A stretch of DNA of 10,440 nt, taken from an uncultured Planctomycetales bacterium. GTDB taxonomy: Bacteria > Planctomycetota > Planctomycetia > Isosphaerales > Isosphaeraceae. Positions 1 through 6,420 of this stretch are shown here, one piece after another. Position numbers and translations under genes: made by a program. Location of the stretch: positions 1 to 10,440 of the forward strand of contig CALCIB010000352.1 in assembly GCA_937907525.1 (NCBI GenBank). Reading direction: 5' to 3'. The notes beneath the pieces are model-generated. The model saw only the letters and a program-made list of their open reading frames with translations, made no database searches and was not told the DNA's origin. Within the stretch, counting starts at the first letter, position 1. Each line of letters opens with the position of its first letter.

Positions 1-145
1 GCCCCAGTACCAGCAGCCCCAACAGCCCCAGTACCAGCAGCCCCAACAGCCCCAGCAGCCTCAGTACCAGCCCCAGGGGCAGTATCAGCCCCAGCAGCCC
101 CAGGAACAGGCGGCAACGGCCGTCGCGGACGACATCCCTTTTTGA
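1..145 (+). CDS. ssb: Single-stranded DNA-binding protein, C-terminal end (partial)
   Basis: Only the last 47 codons are present; the OB-fold lies upstream of the window. The visible part is a disordered linker made of Pro, Gln and Tyr (units such as PQYQQPQQ), followed by a short Ala/Thr stretch and the tip ADDIPF before TGA. An acidic tip ending in DDIPF after a Gln/Pro-rich linker is the hallmark of bacterial SSB. The tip docks partner proteins such as primase, helicases and nucleases, while the linker supports cooperative binding. SSB coats single-stranded DNA during replication, which suits its place at the head of this replication operon. The stop overlaps the next start (TTGA). The identification rests on the tip and linker alone. 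Confidence 0.85.
   Translation, partial: PQYQQPQQPQYQQPQQPQQPQYQPQGQYQPQQPQEQAATAVADDIPF
2..49 (+). repeat. Two perfect 24-bp tandem repeats in the ssb linker
   Basis: Positions 2-25 and 26-49 are identical 24-mers, each encoding the eight-residue unit PQYQQPQQ. Shorter, degenerate versions of the unit continue to about position 108. In-frame repeats of this kind can change linker length by slippage without breaking the gene. More copies may lie upstream of the window. Confidence 0.85.
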
Positions 146-315
146 CGGCCCCCGCGCCGGACCCAAGTCGGTTTCAACGGGGGCTCGGCGTGCCGTTCTG
201 TCCGGCGTGCGACCGATTCGACGTCGTTCGTCGGGTCGGTCGCGACAAGCGGCGGTTCCGATGTGACGAGTGCGAGGTGGAGTTCCTGTCCGGCGCGGGG
301 GGGGTCACTGGATGA
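142..315 (+). CDS. Small zinc-ribbon protein (57 aa)
   Basis: An open frame begins with TTG at 142 inside the ssb stop (TTGA overlap) and ends at TGA 313-315, which itself overlaps the next ATG. The product has two CxxC knuckles, Cys20/Cys23 (CPAC) and Cys41/Cys44 (CDEC), separated by a basic stretch (RRVGRDKRRFRC). This is the layout of a small zinc ribbon that could bind nucleic acid or a protein partner. A GTG at 190 would give a 41-aa form that keeps both knuckles. I prefer the TTG because of the exact stop/start overlap, but the start is uncertain. The specific function is unknown. Its place between ssb and the primase suggests a replication accessory role, which is inference. Confidence 0.6.
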   Translation: MTAPAPDPSRFQRGLGVPFCPACDRFDVVRRVGRDKRRFRCDECEVEFLSGAGGVTG

Positions 316-539
316 AGGCTAGCAAGGTGAGCGCGACCTTCGAGCGGAAGGTCAACCTCGGCAATTACCAGTCGGCCACGATCGGCGTGACCGTGTGGGT
401 GGACCTGGACGAGGGCGACCGGGCTTCGGCGGCCCTGGACCACGCCCAGAACCTGTGTCGCGAGAAGGTGGAGATGGAGGCCCGGCGCGTCCGGGCCGTC
501 GATCCCCTCGCGGCCCACGTCGATCACTGCCGCAAATAG
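312..539 (+). CDS. Conserved-looking small protein of unknown function (75 aa)
   Basis: I place the start at ATG 312, which overlaps the zinc-ribbon stop (ATGA), not at the in-frame ATG at 270 that lies inside the upstream gene. The sequence opens with MKASKVSATFERKVNLGNY, then a beta-rich core (ATIGVTVWVDLDEGD), then a charged helix ending in CRK. Similar short proteins with a lysine-rich start, a LGNY-like motif and an acidic DEGD-like segment occur near replication genes of phages and plasmids; this is from memory and no function is established. Nothing in the sequence indicates an enzyme. The spacing to the primase gene is only 7 bp, so the two are surely cotranscribed. Confidence 0.7.
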   Translation: MKASKVSATFERKVNLGNYQSATIGVTVWVDLDEGDRASAALDHAQNLCREKVEMEARRVRAVDPLAAHVDHCRK

Positions 540-546
540 GTGGGCG

Positions 547-2739
547 ATGACCGTCACGGAATGGGAGATCCCGGTCGCCGCGCCGCCGCGCGACGTCGAC
601 CGGGACGAGCTTGAGAGGGCGACGAAGGCGCTCTGGCGGCCCGGGGAACTCCGGGCCGTCCAGGGCTTGCCGTCGGGTCGCTGGGAGGTCGCGGGCCTCG
701 ACGACGCCGAGTCGGCGTTCGAGGCGGCTCGGACGTGCGCCGGCGGCGCGGGCGTCTACGCGACGATCAACCCGCTCCGCCGGGGCTTCGTCCGCGGCGA
801 ACTCCGCGGCTTCGGCGTGGGCCAGTTCGAGACTCGTAAGTGGATCCTGATCGACGTTGACCCGGTCAGGCCGAAGGGCGCGTCCGCGACCGACGCCGAA
901 AAGGCCGCGGCGGCCGAGGTCCTGGACGCGATCGTGGAGCGGATCGACGAGCTTCACTGGCCCGCGCCGCCGTTGACCGATTCGGGCAACGGATACCACG
1001 TCTACGTGCCGGTGGAGTTGTCCGCCGACGCGATCTCGCGCGAGTTGGTGAAGGCGTTTTTGGCCGCCTGGGGCGCGCGGTTCGACACCGACCGCGCCAA
1101 GGTGGATCGGGTCGTCCACAACGTCAACCGGATCGCCAAGCTGCCGGGGACGTGGGCCCGCAAGGGCGAGGCGACGGCCGACCGGCCCCATCGCAAGGTC
1201 CGGCTGTTGGTCGATCCCGGCGAACGCGGCCGCGTCGTCACGGCCGCGATGCTCGAAAAGGAGATCTCGCCCGAGCGGACGGCGATCGTTCAGCCCCCGG
1301 CGGCCGCGAACGGCTGGGCGATCCGGGTGAAGGCTCCGGGGTCGGTCGGCTACGCGGCGGCGGCCCTGGAGGCCGAGGCCGCCAAGGTCGAGTCAGCGAC
1401 GTCCGGCCGCAACGTCCAGCTGCACGAGGCCGCGCTCAAGATGGGCGGCTACGTCGCGGGCGGCGAACTCGCCGAGGCCGACGTCGTGGCCCGCCTGACC
1501 GCCGCGGGCCGGGCCTGCGGCCTCGGGACCGACGGCGACCCGGAGGAGATCGCCCGCGCGATCAGAAACGGCCTGGACGCCGGCGCGACGACCCCGAAGC
1601 ACGTCCCGCCGAGGTCGGCCGTCTCGGTTCGGCAGCCGCGGCGGGACGACCCTGCGGCGGCGACTCCCGACGGCGAGGTGGCCGAGCCGCCCGCCCGCCT
1701 GGTCAAGCTGGCGAGCGAGTTCGAGCCGCGGCCGGTGGAGTGGCTGTGGCCGGGCCTGATCCCCAAGCGTAAGCTGACGACGCTGGCGGGGGCCGGCGGC
1801 CTCGGCAAGTCGTTCGTGTGCGCCGACCTGGCCGCGCGGGTGTCGGTCGGGGGCGAGATCCCCGGCGGCGGCGGCGAGCGGTTCCGCCGCGGGAACGTCC
1901 TGATCATCAACTGCGAGGACGACCCCGAGGATACGACCGTTCCGCGGCTGATCGCGGCCGGGGCCGACCGCTCGGCGATCGGCCTCATGGAGGCCGGGCC
2001 GACGGCGTCCTGGACCTTGGGCGACGTCAAGACCCTGGAGCGGGCCGTCGCGGAGATGGGCGGCGTCGAGATGGTGGTCGTCGATCCGGCGACGGCGTTC
2101 GTGGGCGGGGTCGACGACCACAAGAACGCCCAGCTTCAGGGTTTGCTGGCGGCGATCCGGATCGCCGCGTGGTGGCTGGAGGCGGCGATCATCCTGTTGT
2201 CGCACGTCAACAAGGCGATCGGCAACCGCAACGTCGACGCCGCGGCCCGCGTCGTCGGCGGCGTGGCCTGGGTCAACGCGGTTCGCGCGGCCTCGATCTT
2301 CGTCCGCGACCCCGAAGACCCGACGGCCCGGCTGATGGTGCCGTTCAAGTCGAACAACGGCCCCGAGCGCAAGGGCCTCCGCTACCGGATCGAGCCGACC
2401 GACACCCTGGCCCGGGTCGCCTGGGACGACCGCGCGGTGGACATCGCGGCCGACGACGCCCTCCGGAGCGAGTCGCCCGCCAAGACGGGCAAGAGGACCG
2501 ACGCCGAGATCGACGCCGCCATCCGAGGCCTGTTCGACGGCCGGATGGAGTTGCCATCGAAGCGCGTGGACGACTTCTGCAAGGCCGAACGGATCTCCTG
2601 GCGCGCCCGCGACGCCGCCAAGCAACGGCTCGGGCTGAAGTGCCGTCAGAAGGCCGGCGACGACGGCGAGCGAGGCTGGTGGTGGCTGGCGCCGGTGGAG
2701 TGGATGACGGCGCCCCGGGCGGACGGGGCGGCGTTTTGA
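547..2739 (+). CDS. Primase-helicase: AEP-like primase/polymerase fused to RepA-type AAA ATPase
   Basis: The 730-aa product probably starts replication of the element by priming and unwinding DNA. Residues about 90-225 resemble an archaeo-eukaryotic-type (AEP) primase: a DxD metal site in LIDVDP (Asp103, Asp105), SGNGYH (146-151), and NRIAKLPGT plus a basic patch (194-207). Residues about 285-345 form a helical linker like the PriCT domains of such proteins. A second part (about 385-635) is a RepA/RecA-like ATPase with Walker A GAGGLGKS (415-422), Walker B VVVDPAT (510-516) and SHVNK (552-556). The C-terminus (650-700) looks like a winged helix. ATG 547 follows GGTGG at 540-544. All motifs are intact, so the protein should be active. 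Domain names come from motif reading, not from a profile search. Confidence 0.85.
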   Translation: MTVTEWEIPVAAPPRDVDRDELERATKALWRPGELRAVQGLPSGRWEVAGLDDAESAFEAARTCAGGAGVYATINPLRRGFVRGELRGFGVGQFETRKWILIDVDPVRPKGASATDAEKAAAAEVLDAIVERIDELHWPAPPLTDSGNGYHVYVPVELSADAISRELVKAFLAAWGARFDTDRAKVDRVVHNVNRIAKLPGTWARKGEATADRPHRKVRLLVDPGERGRVVTAAMLEKEISPERTAIVQPPAAANGWAIRVKAPGSVGYAAAALEAEAAKVESATSGRNVQLHEAALKMGGYVAGGELAEADVVARLTAAGRACGLGTDGDPEEIARAIRNGLDAGATTPKHVPPRSAVSVRQPRRDDPAAATPDGEVAEPPARLVKLASEFEPRPVEWLWPGLIPKRKLTTLAGAGGLGKSFVCADLAARVSVGGEIPGGGGERFRRGNVLIINCEDDPEDTTVPRLIAAGADRSAIGLMEAGPTASWTLGDVKTLERAVAEMGGVEMVVVDPATAFVGGVDDHKNAQLQGLLAAIRIAAWWLEAAIILLSHVNKAIGNRNVDAAARVVGGVAWVNAVRAASIFVRDPEDPTARLMVPFKSNNGPERKGLRYRIEPTDTLARVAWDDRAVDIAADDALRSESPAKTGKRTDAEIDAAIRGLFDGRMELPSKRVDDFCKAERISWRARDAAKQRLGLKCRQKAGDDGERGWWWLAPVEWMTAPRADGAAF

Positions 2740-2766
2740 ACCCCTGGACGAGAGGAGGGAGGCGAT

Positions 2767-3006
2767 ATGGAGGGCGAGGGGCGGGTCATGGGAGTGAACG
2801 AGGGCGACGGTAAGCGCCTGCCGACTCTGGACGAGGTTTCGCTGGCCTACGTCGCCTGGGTTCTGGAGCGATGCGACGGCGACAAGAAGCGGGCGGCGGA
2901 GGCGCTCGGGGTCTCGCTGAAGACGGTTTATTCCAAGCTCGCGCGGCTCCACGAGATCGGTTTGGAGTCGGTCGCGTCGAGGGTCGGCGTATTCGGAGGG
3001 GATTGA
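2767..3006 (+). CDS. Fis-type helix-turn-helix DNA-binding protein (79 aa)
   Basis: A strong Shine-Dalgarno AGGAGG (2753-2758) sits 8 bp before ATG 2767. After a polar N-terminus (1-20) comes one helix (LDEVSLAYVAWVLERCDGD), then a clear helix-turn-helix at residues about 38-62 with KKRAAEALGVSLKTVYSKL. This matches the C-terminal DNA-binding domain of Fis and the NtrC family (HTH_8). The ATPase and receiver domains of NtrC regulators are absent, so it probably acts alone as a dimer. It could regulate the operon or bind an element origin; the sequence does not decide which. It is directly downstream of the primase-helicase and 3 bp before the next gene. Confidence 0.8.
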   Translation: MEGEGRVMGVNEGDGKRLPTLDEVSLAYVAWVLERCDGDKKRAAEALGVSLKTVYSKLARLHEIGLESVASRVGVFGGD

Positions 3007-3009
3007 GCG

Positions 3010-3276
3010 ATGCGAGCGATGGTGTCCGGCAACTGGATGGACGGCTTGTGGGTGGGGCCGAGGATCCGGCCGATCGGCCTGAATCTCCGGCCCGAGGACC
3101 GGGAGCGATACCTGAAGGTCCGCGCCGAGGTCCGCGAGGCGGAGTATCACGGCAAGCCCAGGCGGATCGCGACGCGGCAAGCCGCGCGGCGGTTGCTGCT
3201 GGGGCTGCTGAACTCGAACGCGGCGCCCGGCGATCCGGTGTCTCGCTGGCGCGGGCGAGGTCGTTCACCTGGCTGA
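3010..3276 (+). CDS. Hypothetical protein, probably truncated by a frameshift
   Basis: ATG 3010 follows GGAGGG (2995-3000) and the upstream stop by 3 bp. The first 76 residues have the GC-rich third positions and mixed charge expected of a real protein (RPEDRERYLKVRAEVREAE, then a basic helix with RQAARRLLLGLL). From about 3238 the frame turns into an Arg/Gly-rich run with poor third-position bias and stops at 3276. The good coding signal passes to another frame (see 3240-3363). I therefore think the authentic protein was about 116 aa and that this form carries a wrong C-terminus. I do not recognise the family. Confidence 0.55.
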   Translation: MRAMVSGNWMDGLWVGPRIRPIGLNLRPEDRERYLKVRAEVREAEYHGKPRRIATRQAARRLLLGLLNSNAAPGDPVSRWRGRGRSPG

Positions 3277-3363
3277 CCCCGGCGGCGACGGAGCGGGGTG
3301 GTGGCCGACCTGCTGGCGCGGGGCGAGTGGCCCTACGCCCCGATTTTGCGACGGGAGGCGTGA
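3240..3363 (+). pseudogene. Displaced C-terminal part of the gene starting at 3010
   Basis: From 3240 to about 3297 the best coding signal is in the third frame (VSLARARSFTWLT...ATERG). From about 3299 to 3363 it returns to the frame of the upstream gene (VVADLLARGEWPYAPILRREA, then TGA). The simplest repair is removal of one GT from GTGT at 3238-3241 and one G from the GGGG run at 3295-3298, a net change of three bases. The final TGA overlaps the GTG of the next gene (GTGA), as between other genes of this operon, which supports its being the original stop. Alternative readings are overlapping short genes or sequencing indels. Confidence 0.4.
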
Positions 3364-3575
3364 CGATTGCGGTTCAGAATGGCCTTCGTATCAAGTGCGA
3401 CGGATGCGGCTTCAAGTCGGCGTGGATGAGGCGCGGGTCGTCGCGCTCGGCCGACGACGCGATGGACGATCCTCGGTTCGACAAGTGGGGGTTCGGAAAC
3501 GGCCGCCACCTCTGTCCTCTTTGCGTTCGGTACGAGAAGCAGGGCGGGAAGTTGGTGGCGGAGGTCGGGACGTGA
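3360..3575 (+). CDS. Small zinc-ribbon protein (71 aa)
   Basis: GTG 3360 overlaps an upstream TGA as GTGA, with GGGAGG at 3353-3358 very close in front. The product carries two CxxC knuckles: Cys13/Cys16 (CDGC) near the N-terminus and Cys52/Cys55 (CPLC) near the C-terminus. Between them lies a longer spacer containing ADDAMDDPRFDKWGF. This is a four-cysteine zinc-ribbon arrangement. Related small proteins are common in phage and element operons, with no fixed role. The frame is open far upstream, but that extension is a shadow, so the GTG is the sensible start. It is the second four-cysteine protein of this operon; the two differ in knuckle spacing and are not obvious duplicates. Confidence 0.6.
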   Translation: MTIAVQNGLRIKCDGCGFKSAWMRRGSSRSADDAMDDPRFDKWGFGNGRHLCPLCVRYEKQGGKLVAEVGT

Positions 3576-3856
3576 GCCCGTGGGACCGGGCCTTGGCGTG
3601 GTTCCCGAGCCTTGATCCCCGCGGCTGGAACGCGGAGGGGACGTCGTGGACGGACCCGAGTCTGAGCGCGGAGGAAAGAGTCGTCGTCGCGACGATCGCG
3701 GCGGGCGGCGGGTTCGTCCCGGAGGTTTCCAGTGAGCATATCGAAGCGGCTCCGGGGGGCTGGATACAAAGGCCCCCACCCCCTCGCCGACTGGAAAACC
3801 GCCGCCGAACGCGCGGCGGAGGACGTGGCGAAACGAAGCTCGCGATCCTCGCGTGA
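3572..3856 (+). CDS. Hypothetical protein (94 aa), C-terminus overlaps next gene
   Basis: GTG 3572 overlaps the previous stop (GTGA) and has GGAGG at 3560-3564, a good spacing. The first 53 residues look genuine, with Trp-rich segments (MSPWDRALAWFPSLDPRGW, later EGTSWTDPSLS) and a helix (AEERVVVATIAAGG). After about 3732 the frame runs inside the next gene for 125 bp and becomes Pro/Arg-rich, which is typical of a shadow. Either the C-terminus is fortuitous, or a one-base change near 3710-3730 has moved the gene off a TGA at 3733-3735, which would give the usual GTGA overlap. No family recognised. Confidence 0.5.
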   Translation: MSPWDRALAWFPSLDPRGWNAEGTSWTDPSLSAEERVVVATIAAGGGFVPEVSSEHIEAAPGGWIQRPPPPRRLENRRRTRGGGRGETKLAILA

Positions 3857-3926
3857 GAAGGGCGGCGAGGGTCGTCCGAGGCAGGCGTCGTGGTTCGACG
3901 AGGACGAGAACGAAAACGGAGGCTGA
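3732..3926 (+). CDS. Small charged hypothetical protein (64 aa)
   Basis: A strong GGAGG (3721-3725) lies 6 bp before GTG 3732 and fixes the start. The N-terminal half is basic with a short motif (MSISKRLRGAGYKGPHPLADW) and a helix (KTAAERAAEDVAK). The C-terminal half is low-complexity, Ser/Arg/Gly-rich, and ends in the acidic run FDEDENENGG. The third-position bias is clearly in this frame, so I prefer it over the overlapping end of the preceding gene. The basic-then-acidic layout suggests a disordered protein that binds nucleic acid or a partner. It ends 3 bp before the sliding-clamp gene. No family recognised. Confidence 0.6.
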   Translation: MSISKRLRGAGYKGPHPLADWKTAAERAAEDVAKRSSRSSREKGGEGRPRQASWFDEDENENGG

Positions 3927-3929
3927 CAC

Positions 3930-5030
3930 GTGAAGGCGGCAATCGATCGAGCGGAGTGGTCTCGGGCCCTGGCCCTGGTGGGGGCGGCGGTGCCGAGCAG
4001 GACACCGAAGGAGATCCTGTTCAACGTGAGATTGACGGCGGAGGACGGCGACTCGGCGCGGCTGTTCGCGACCAATCTGGATCGCGACGCGGAGGCGACG
4101 TTTCCGGCCTCGGTCTTCGAGCCCGGGACGGTCCTGCTGCCGGCGGACAGACTCAAGACGATCCTGGCGTCGGCGACGGCGTCCGACCTGGAGCTGTCGT
4201 CGGACGAGTCGAGCGTCCTGATCCAGGCCGGCAAATCGCGGTTCAGGATGCCCGCCGCGAACCCGGACCTGTATCCCGACCCCTCGCCCTGGAACGTCGG
4301 AGGTCCGATCGAGGTCGACGCGGTCGACCTGGCCGTGGCGATCCGGCGGGTCGAGTTTTCGACCGACGTCGATTCCACGCGGTACGCGCTCGGCGGGGCC
4401 GTCTTCACCTCGGGGCCGGGCCTAACCCTGGTGTCGACCGACAGTGTGCGGCTCTCGATGGCGACGCTGGCGACGCCGTCCGATCTGTCCGGGTTGACCG
4501 ACCTGACCCACGTCGTTCCCGCGGACGCCCTGAAGGCGATCGTCAAGGCGCTCCCTGATTCCGGCCCGGTCTCCCTGGCTTTCGGCAAGACGTCGTTCGT
4601 CCTGGACGCCCCGCCCGCCAGGGTGAGCGGCCGGCTGATCGAGGGCCGTTTCCCTCGCTATCGCGACGTGGTCGACGACGCGGCGGCGGTTCGATTCGCG
4701 TTCGAGACGAGCGCCGGCGGCCTGGCCGCGGCGATCTCCCAGGCGGCGGTCGCCGCTTCCAACGAGAGTCGGTGGTGCGATTTCACGTTCGGCGACGCGG
4801 CCCTTCGGATCGACTGCCGCTCCGCCGACCTCGGCGACGCCCACGCCGAGGTGGAGATCGACTACTCCGGCCCATCGTTCACGATCGGCCTTAACCCGTT
4901 CCGGCTGATCCAGGCGCTGAAGGCCATCGGCCCGGTTCCAGTGAAGTTCGAGGTCCTCGGCGAGCGACGTCCGATCGTCCTTCGCGCCGACGGCTATGAT
5001 CACTTCCTTCAACCCGTGACGAAAGGATGA
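3930..5030 (+). CDS. dnaN: DNA polymerase III beta subunit homologue (sliding clamp)
   Basis: The 366-aa product has the full length of the bacterial beta clamp, a ring-forming dimer that holds DNA polymerase on its template. Family landmarks are visible: RYALGGAVF (151-159) matching the RYALNGV-like segment, TLVSTDSVRLS (166-176) matching the usual LVATDGHRL, and LIEGRFPRYRDVV (236-248) matching LIEGRFPDYxxV. The third domain has GLNPFRLIQALKAI. It ends HFLQPVTKG where most beta clamps have a VMPM-like end, so the partner-binding pocket may differ. Start is GTG 3930 after GGAGG (3918-3922), and the stop overlaps the methyltransferase ATG (ATGA). A second, host dnaN presumably lies elsewhere. 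An element-borne copy points to a private replisome or a clamp resistant to an inhibitor. Confidence 0.9.
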   Translation: MKAAIDRAEWSRALALVGAAVPSRTPKEILFNVRLTAEDGDSARLFATNLDRDAEATFPASVFEPGTVLLPADRLKTILASATASDLELSSDESSVLIQAGKSRFRMPAANPDLYPDPSPWNVGGPIEVDAVDLAVAIRRVEFSTDVDSTRYALGGAVFTSGPGLTLVSTDSVRLSMATLATPSDLSGLTDLTHVVPADALKAIVKALPDSGPVSLAFGKTSFVLDAPPARVSGRLIEGRFPRYRDVVDDAAAVRFAFETSAGGLAAAISQAAVAASNESRWCDFTFGDAALRIDCRSADLGDAHAEVEIDYSGPSFTIGLNPFRLIQALKAIGPVPVKFEVLGERRPIVLRADGYDHFLQPVTKG

Positions 5031-5975
5031 CGTTCGGGAGCTTGTTCGCCGGGATCGGCGGACTCGACCTTGGGCTGGAGCGGGCGGGGTTGTCCTGTCG
5101 TTGGCAGGTCGAGATCGACGAGTACGCCCGCCGCGTCCTCGCGAAGCATTGGCCCGACGTCCGGCGGCACGGCGACGTCCGGACGTTCCCGCCGACAGAT
5201 CCCGAAGATTGGAGGGTCGACCTTGTCTGTGGAGGGTTTCCCTGTCAGGACGTGTCCTCCGCCGGTCGACGCGCTGGGCTTGCGGGGTCACGATCCGGGT
5301 TGTGGTTCGAGTTCCATCGCGTGCTTCGCGTGGTTCGACCGCGATTCGTCCTCGTGGAAAACGTTTCAGCGCTCCTGGTTCGAGGGATGGGCGCCGTGGG
5401 TCGGCGGCCTGGCCGAGATCGGGTATGACGCGGAATGGCATTGCCTACAGGCGGCGGCCGTCGGCGCCCCGCATCTCCGCGACCGGGTTTTCTTGCTGGG
5501 CCACTCCGTTGGCCAACCGGCGCCAGTCGACGCCGAGCAAGGTCAGGCACGGGATTCGGCTCGCGAACCAGGTCCACGCGACGTACTGGCCGACCCCCGC
5601 CGCGTGCGTCCCCAGCGATCGGGAGCACCCATCGACCTGGTTCGCGAGGCGGGAGAGACAGGGTCAGCGTGGCGTCCCCCTCTCGATCGCCGTCCAGATG
5701 TTCCCGACGTCGACGGTCCACGGCAACCACAATTCCAGGGGCTCTTCGCGGAAGTCGAGCGACGGCTTGTCGACTTTCGTGAAACGACTGGAGGGGCCCA
5801 GTGGGGACGCGACCCCGCCGAAGGTCCTGAACCCCGCCTGGGTAGAGTGGCTGATGGGGTTCCCCGAAGGCTGGACAGACTTAGAGGACTAGGAAACGCG
5901 ATCGTCCCCCAGATAGCCGAACTGATCGGAAGCGTTCTCGTGGAGAGGTGGAATGCGCGTGCCGAAGCCTCGTGA
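5027..5975 (+). pseudogene. C5-cytosine DNA methyltransferase, broken by several frameshifts
   Basis: An intact enzyme would transfer a methyl group from S-adenosylmethionine to cytosine C5. The family motifs are present but in different frames. Frame one (5027-5397) holds motif I FAGIGG (7-12), the catalytic PCQ (Cys73) in GGFPCQDVSSAG, and ENV (111-113). After an apparent extra G in GGG at 5398-5400, a second frame carries GGLAEIGYDAEW and VGAPHLRDRVF to about 5496. A third frame (5497-5892) carries ATPLANRRQSTPSK, then LNPAWVEWLMGFPEGW. A last shift near 5880 reaches motif X, RLRGLGNAIVPQIAELIG, ending at 5975. As written, the first frame stops at 5428, before the target-recognition region, so no active enzyme is expected. 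No restriction enzyme is next to it, so it was probably an orphan methylase. Confidence 0.8.
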
Positions 5976-6408
5976 ATCGGATATCCAGAACGCTTGCCGG
6001 GCCGTGCTGGAGGCGTTCGGTTGTCGAGTCGAGCGTCGCAACACGGGCTCATGGACGCCGTCGGGAGGCGGAAAGCGTCGAGTCGTCCGATTCGGCGAGG
6101 TCGGGGCGGCCGATCTCTTCGGTTGTCTGCCGAACGGCCGCCATTTCGAGTTGGAGATCAAGCGGCCGGGCGCGACGCCGCGGCTCGAACAGGTGCGGTG
6201 GCTGCGGAACGCGAACCGCTGGGCGCCCGCGTTTTGGGTCGACGACGCGGGGGAGCTCGAACGCATTCTCCCGGCCTTGATCGACGGCGCGGGCGTATCG
6301 TATCTGCCGAACCCGTGGCGGTTCCGCGTCAAGGTCGCGCTTCCCGGCGGGTCAACGGCGCACTGGATCTCCGAACCGGGCGGGGACTACGACGTCAAGT
6401 ATCAGTGA
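5953..6408 (+). CDS. VRR-NUC-type nuclease (PD-(D/E)xK fold)
   Basis: This 151-aa protein is probably a structure-specific nuclease for branched or Holliday-junction DNA. The core (residues 7-85) follows the VRR-NUC pattern: Glu8 in ESDIQNACRAVLEAFG, a basic strand RVERRNTGSW, GEVGAADLFG with Asp54, HFELEIKRPG with the ExK pair Glu68/Lys70, and Gln80 in RLEQVRWL. All expected catalytic positions are present. Residues 95-151 form an extension with no feature I recognise. ATG 5953 has GGAGAGG at 5941-5947 and overlaps the last frame of the methyltransferase by 23 bp. VRR-NUC proteins are common in phage replication modules, which fits. It is the last gene of the operon, 12 bp before the terminator. 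Confidence 0.85.
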   Translation: MRVPKPRESDIQNACRAVLEAFGCRVERRNTGSWTPSGGGKRRVVRFGEVGAADLFGCLPNGRHFELEIKRPGATPRLEQVRWLRNANRWAPAFWVDDAGELERILPALIDGAGVSYLPNPWRFRVKVALPGGSTAHWISEPGGDYDVKYQ

Positions 6409-6420
6409 TCCTTGGACGCG

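Noticed and set aside
1..110. CRISPR-like or collagen-like repeat at the window start
   Set aside because: The repeats are in-frame tandem 24-mers without spacers and lead directly into the DDIPF tip of an SSB.
1393..3180. Long minus-strand open frame (595 aa) opposite the primase-helicase
   Set aside because: Composition is Arg/Pro/His-rich shadow coding, with no motif; the plus-strand primase-helicase has clear Walker and DxD motifs.
2871..3359. N-terminal extension of the zinc-ribbon gene to an upstream ATG at 2871
   Set aside because: The extension lies in another frame over the HTH gene and the following gene, has shadow-like composition, and ignores the GTGA overlap at 3360.
3374..4588. 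Minus-strand open frame (404 aa) opposite the sliding clamp
   Set aside because: Ser/Arg/Pro-rich and without any family pattern; the clamp on the plus strand is full length and well matched.
5070..5975. A single 301-aa gene covering the methyltransferase region
   Set aside because: Only two parts of this frame carry family motifs (GGLAEIGYDAEW and the RLRGLGNA end); the catalytic PCQ and the LNPAWVEWLMG segment are in other frames.
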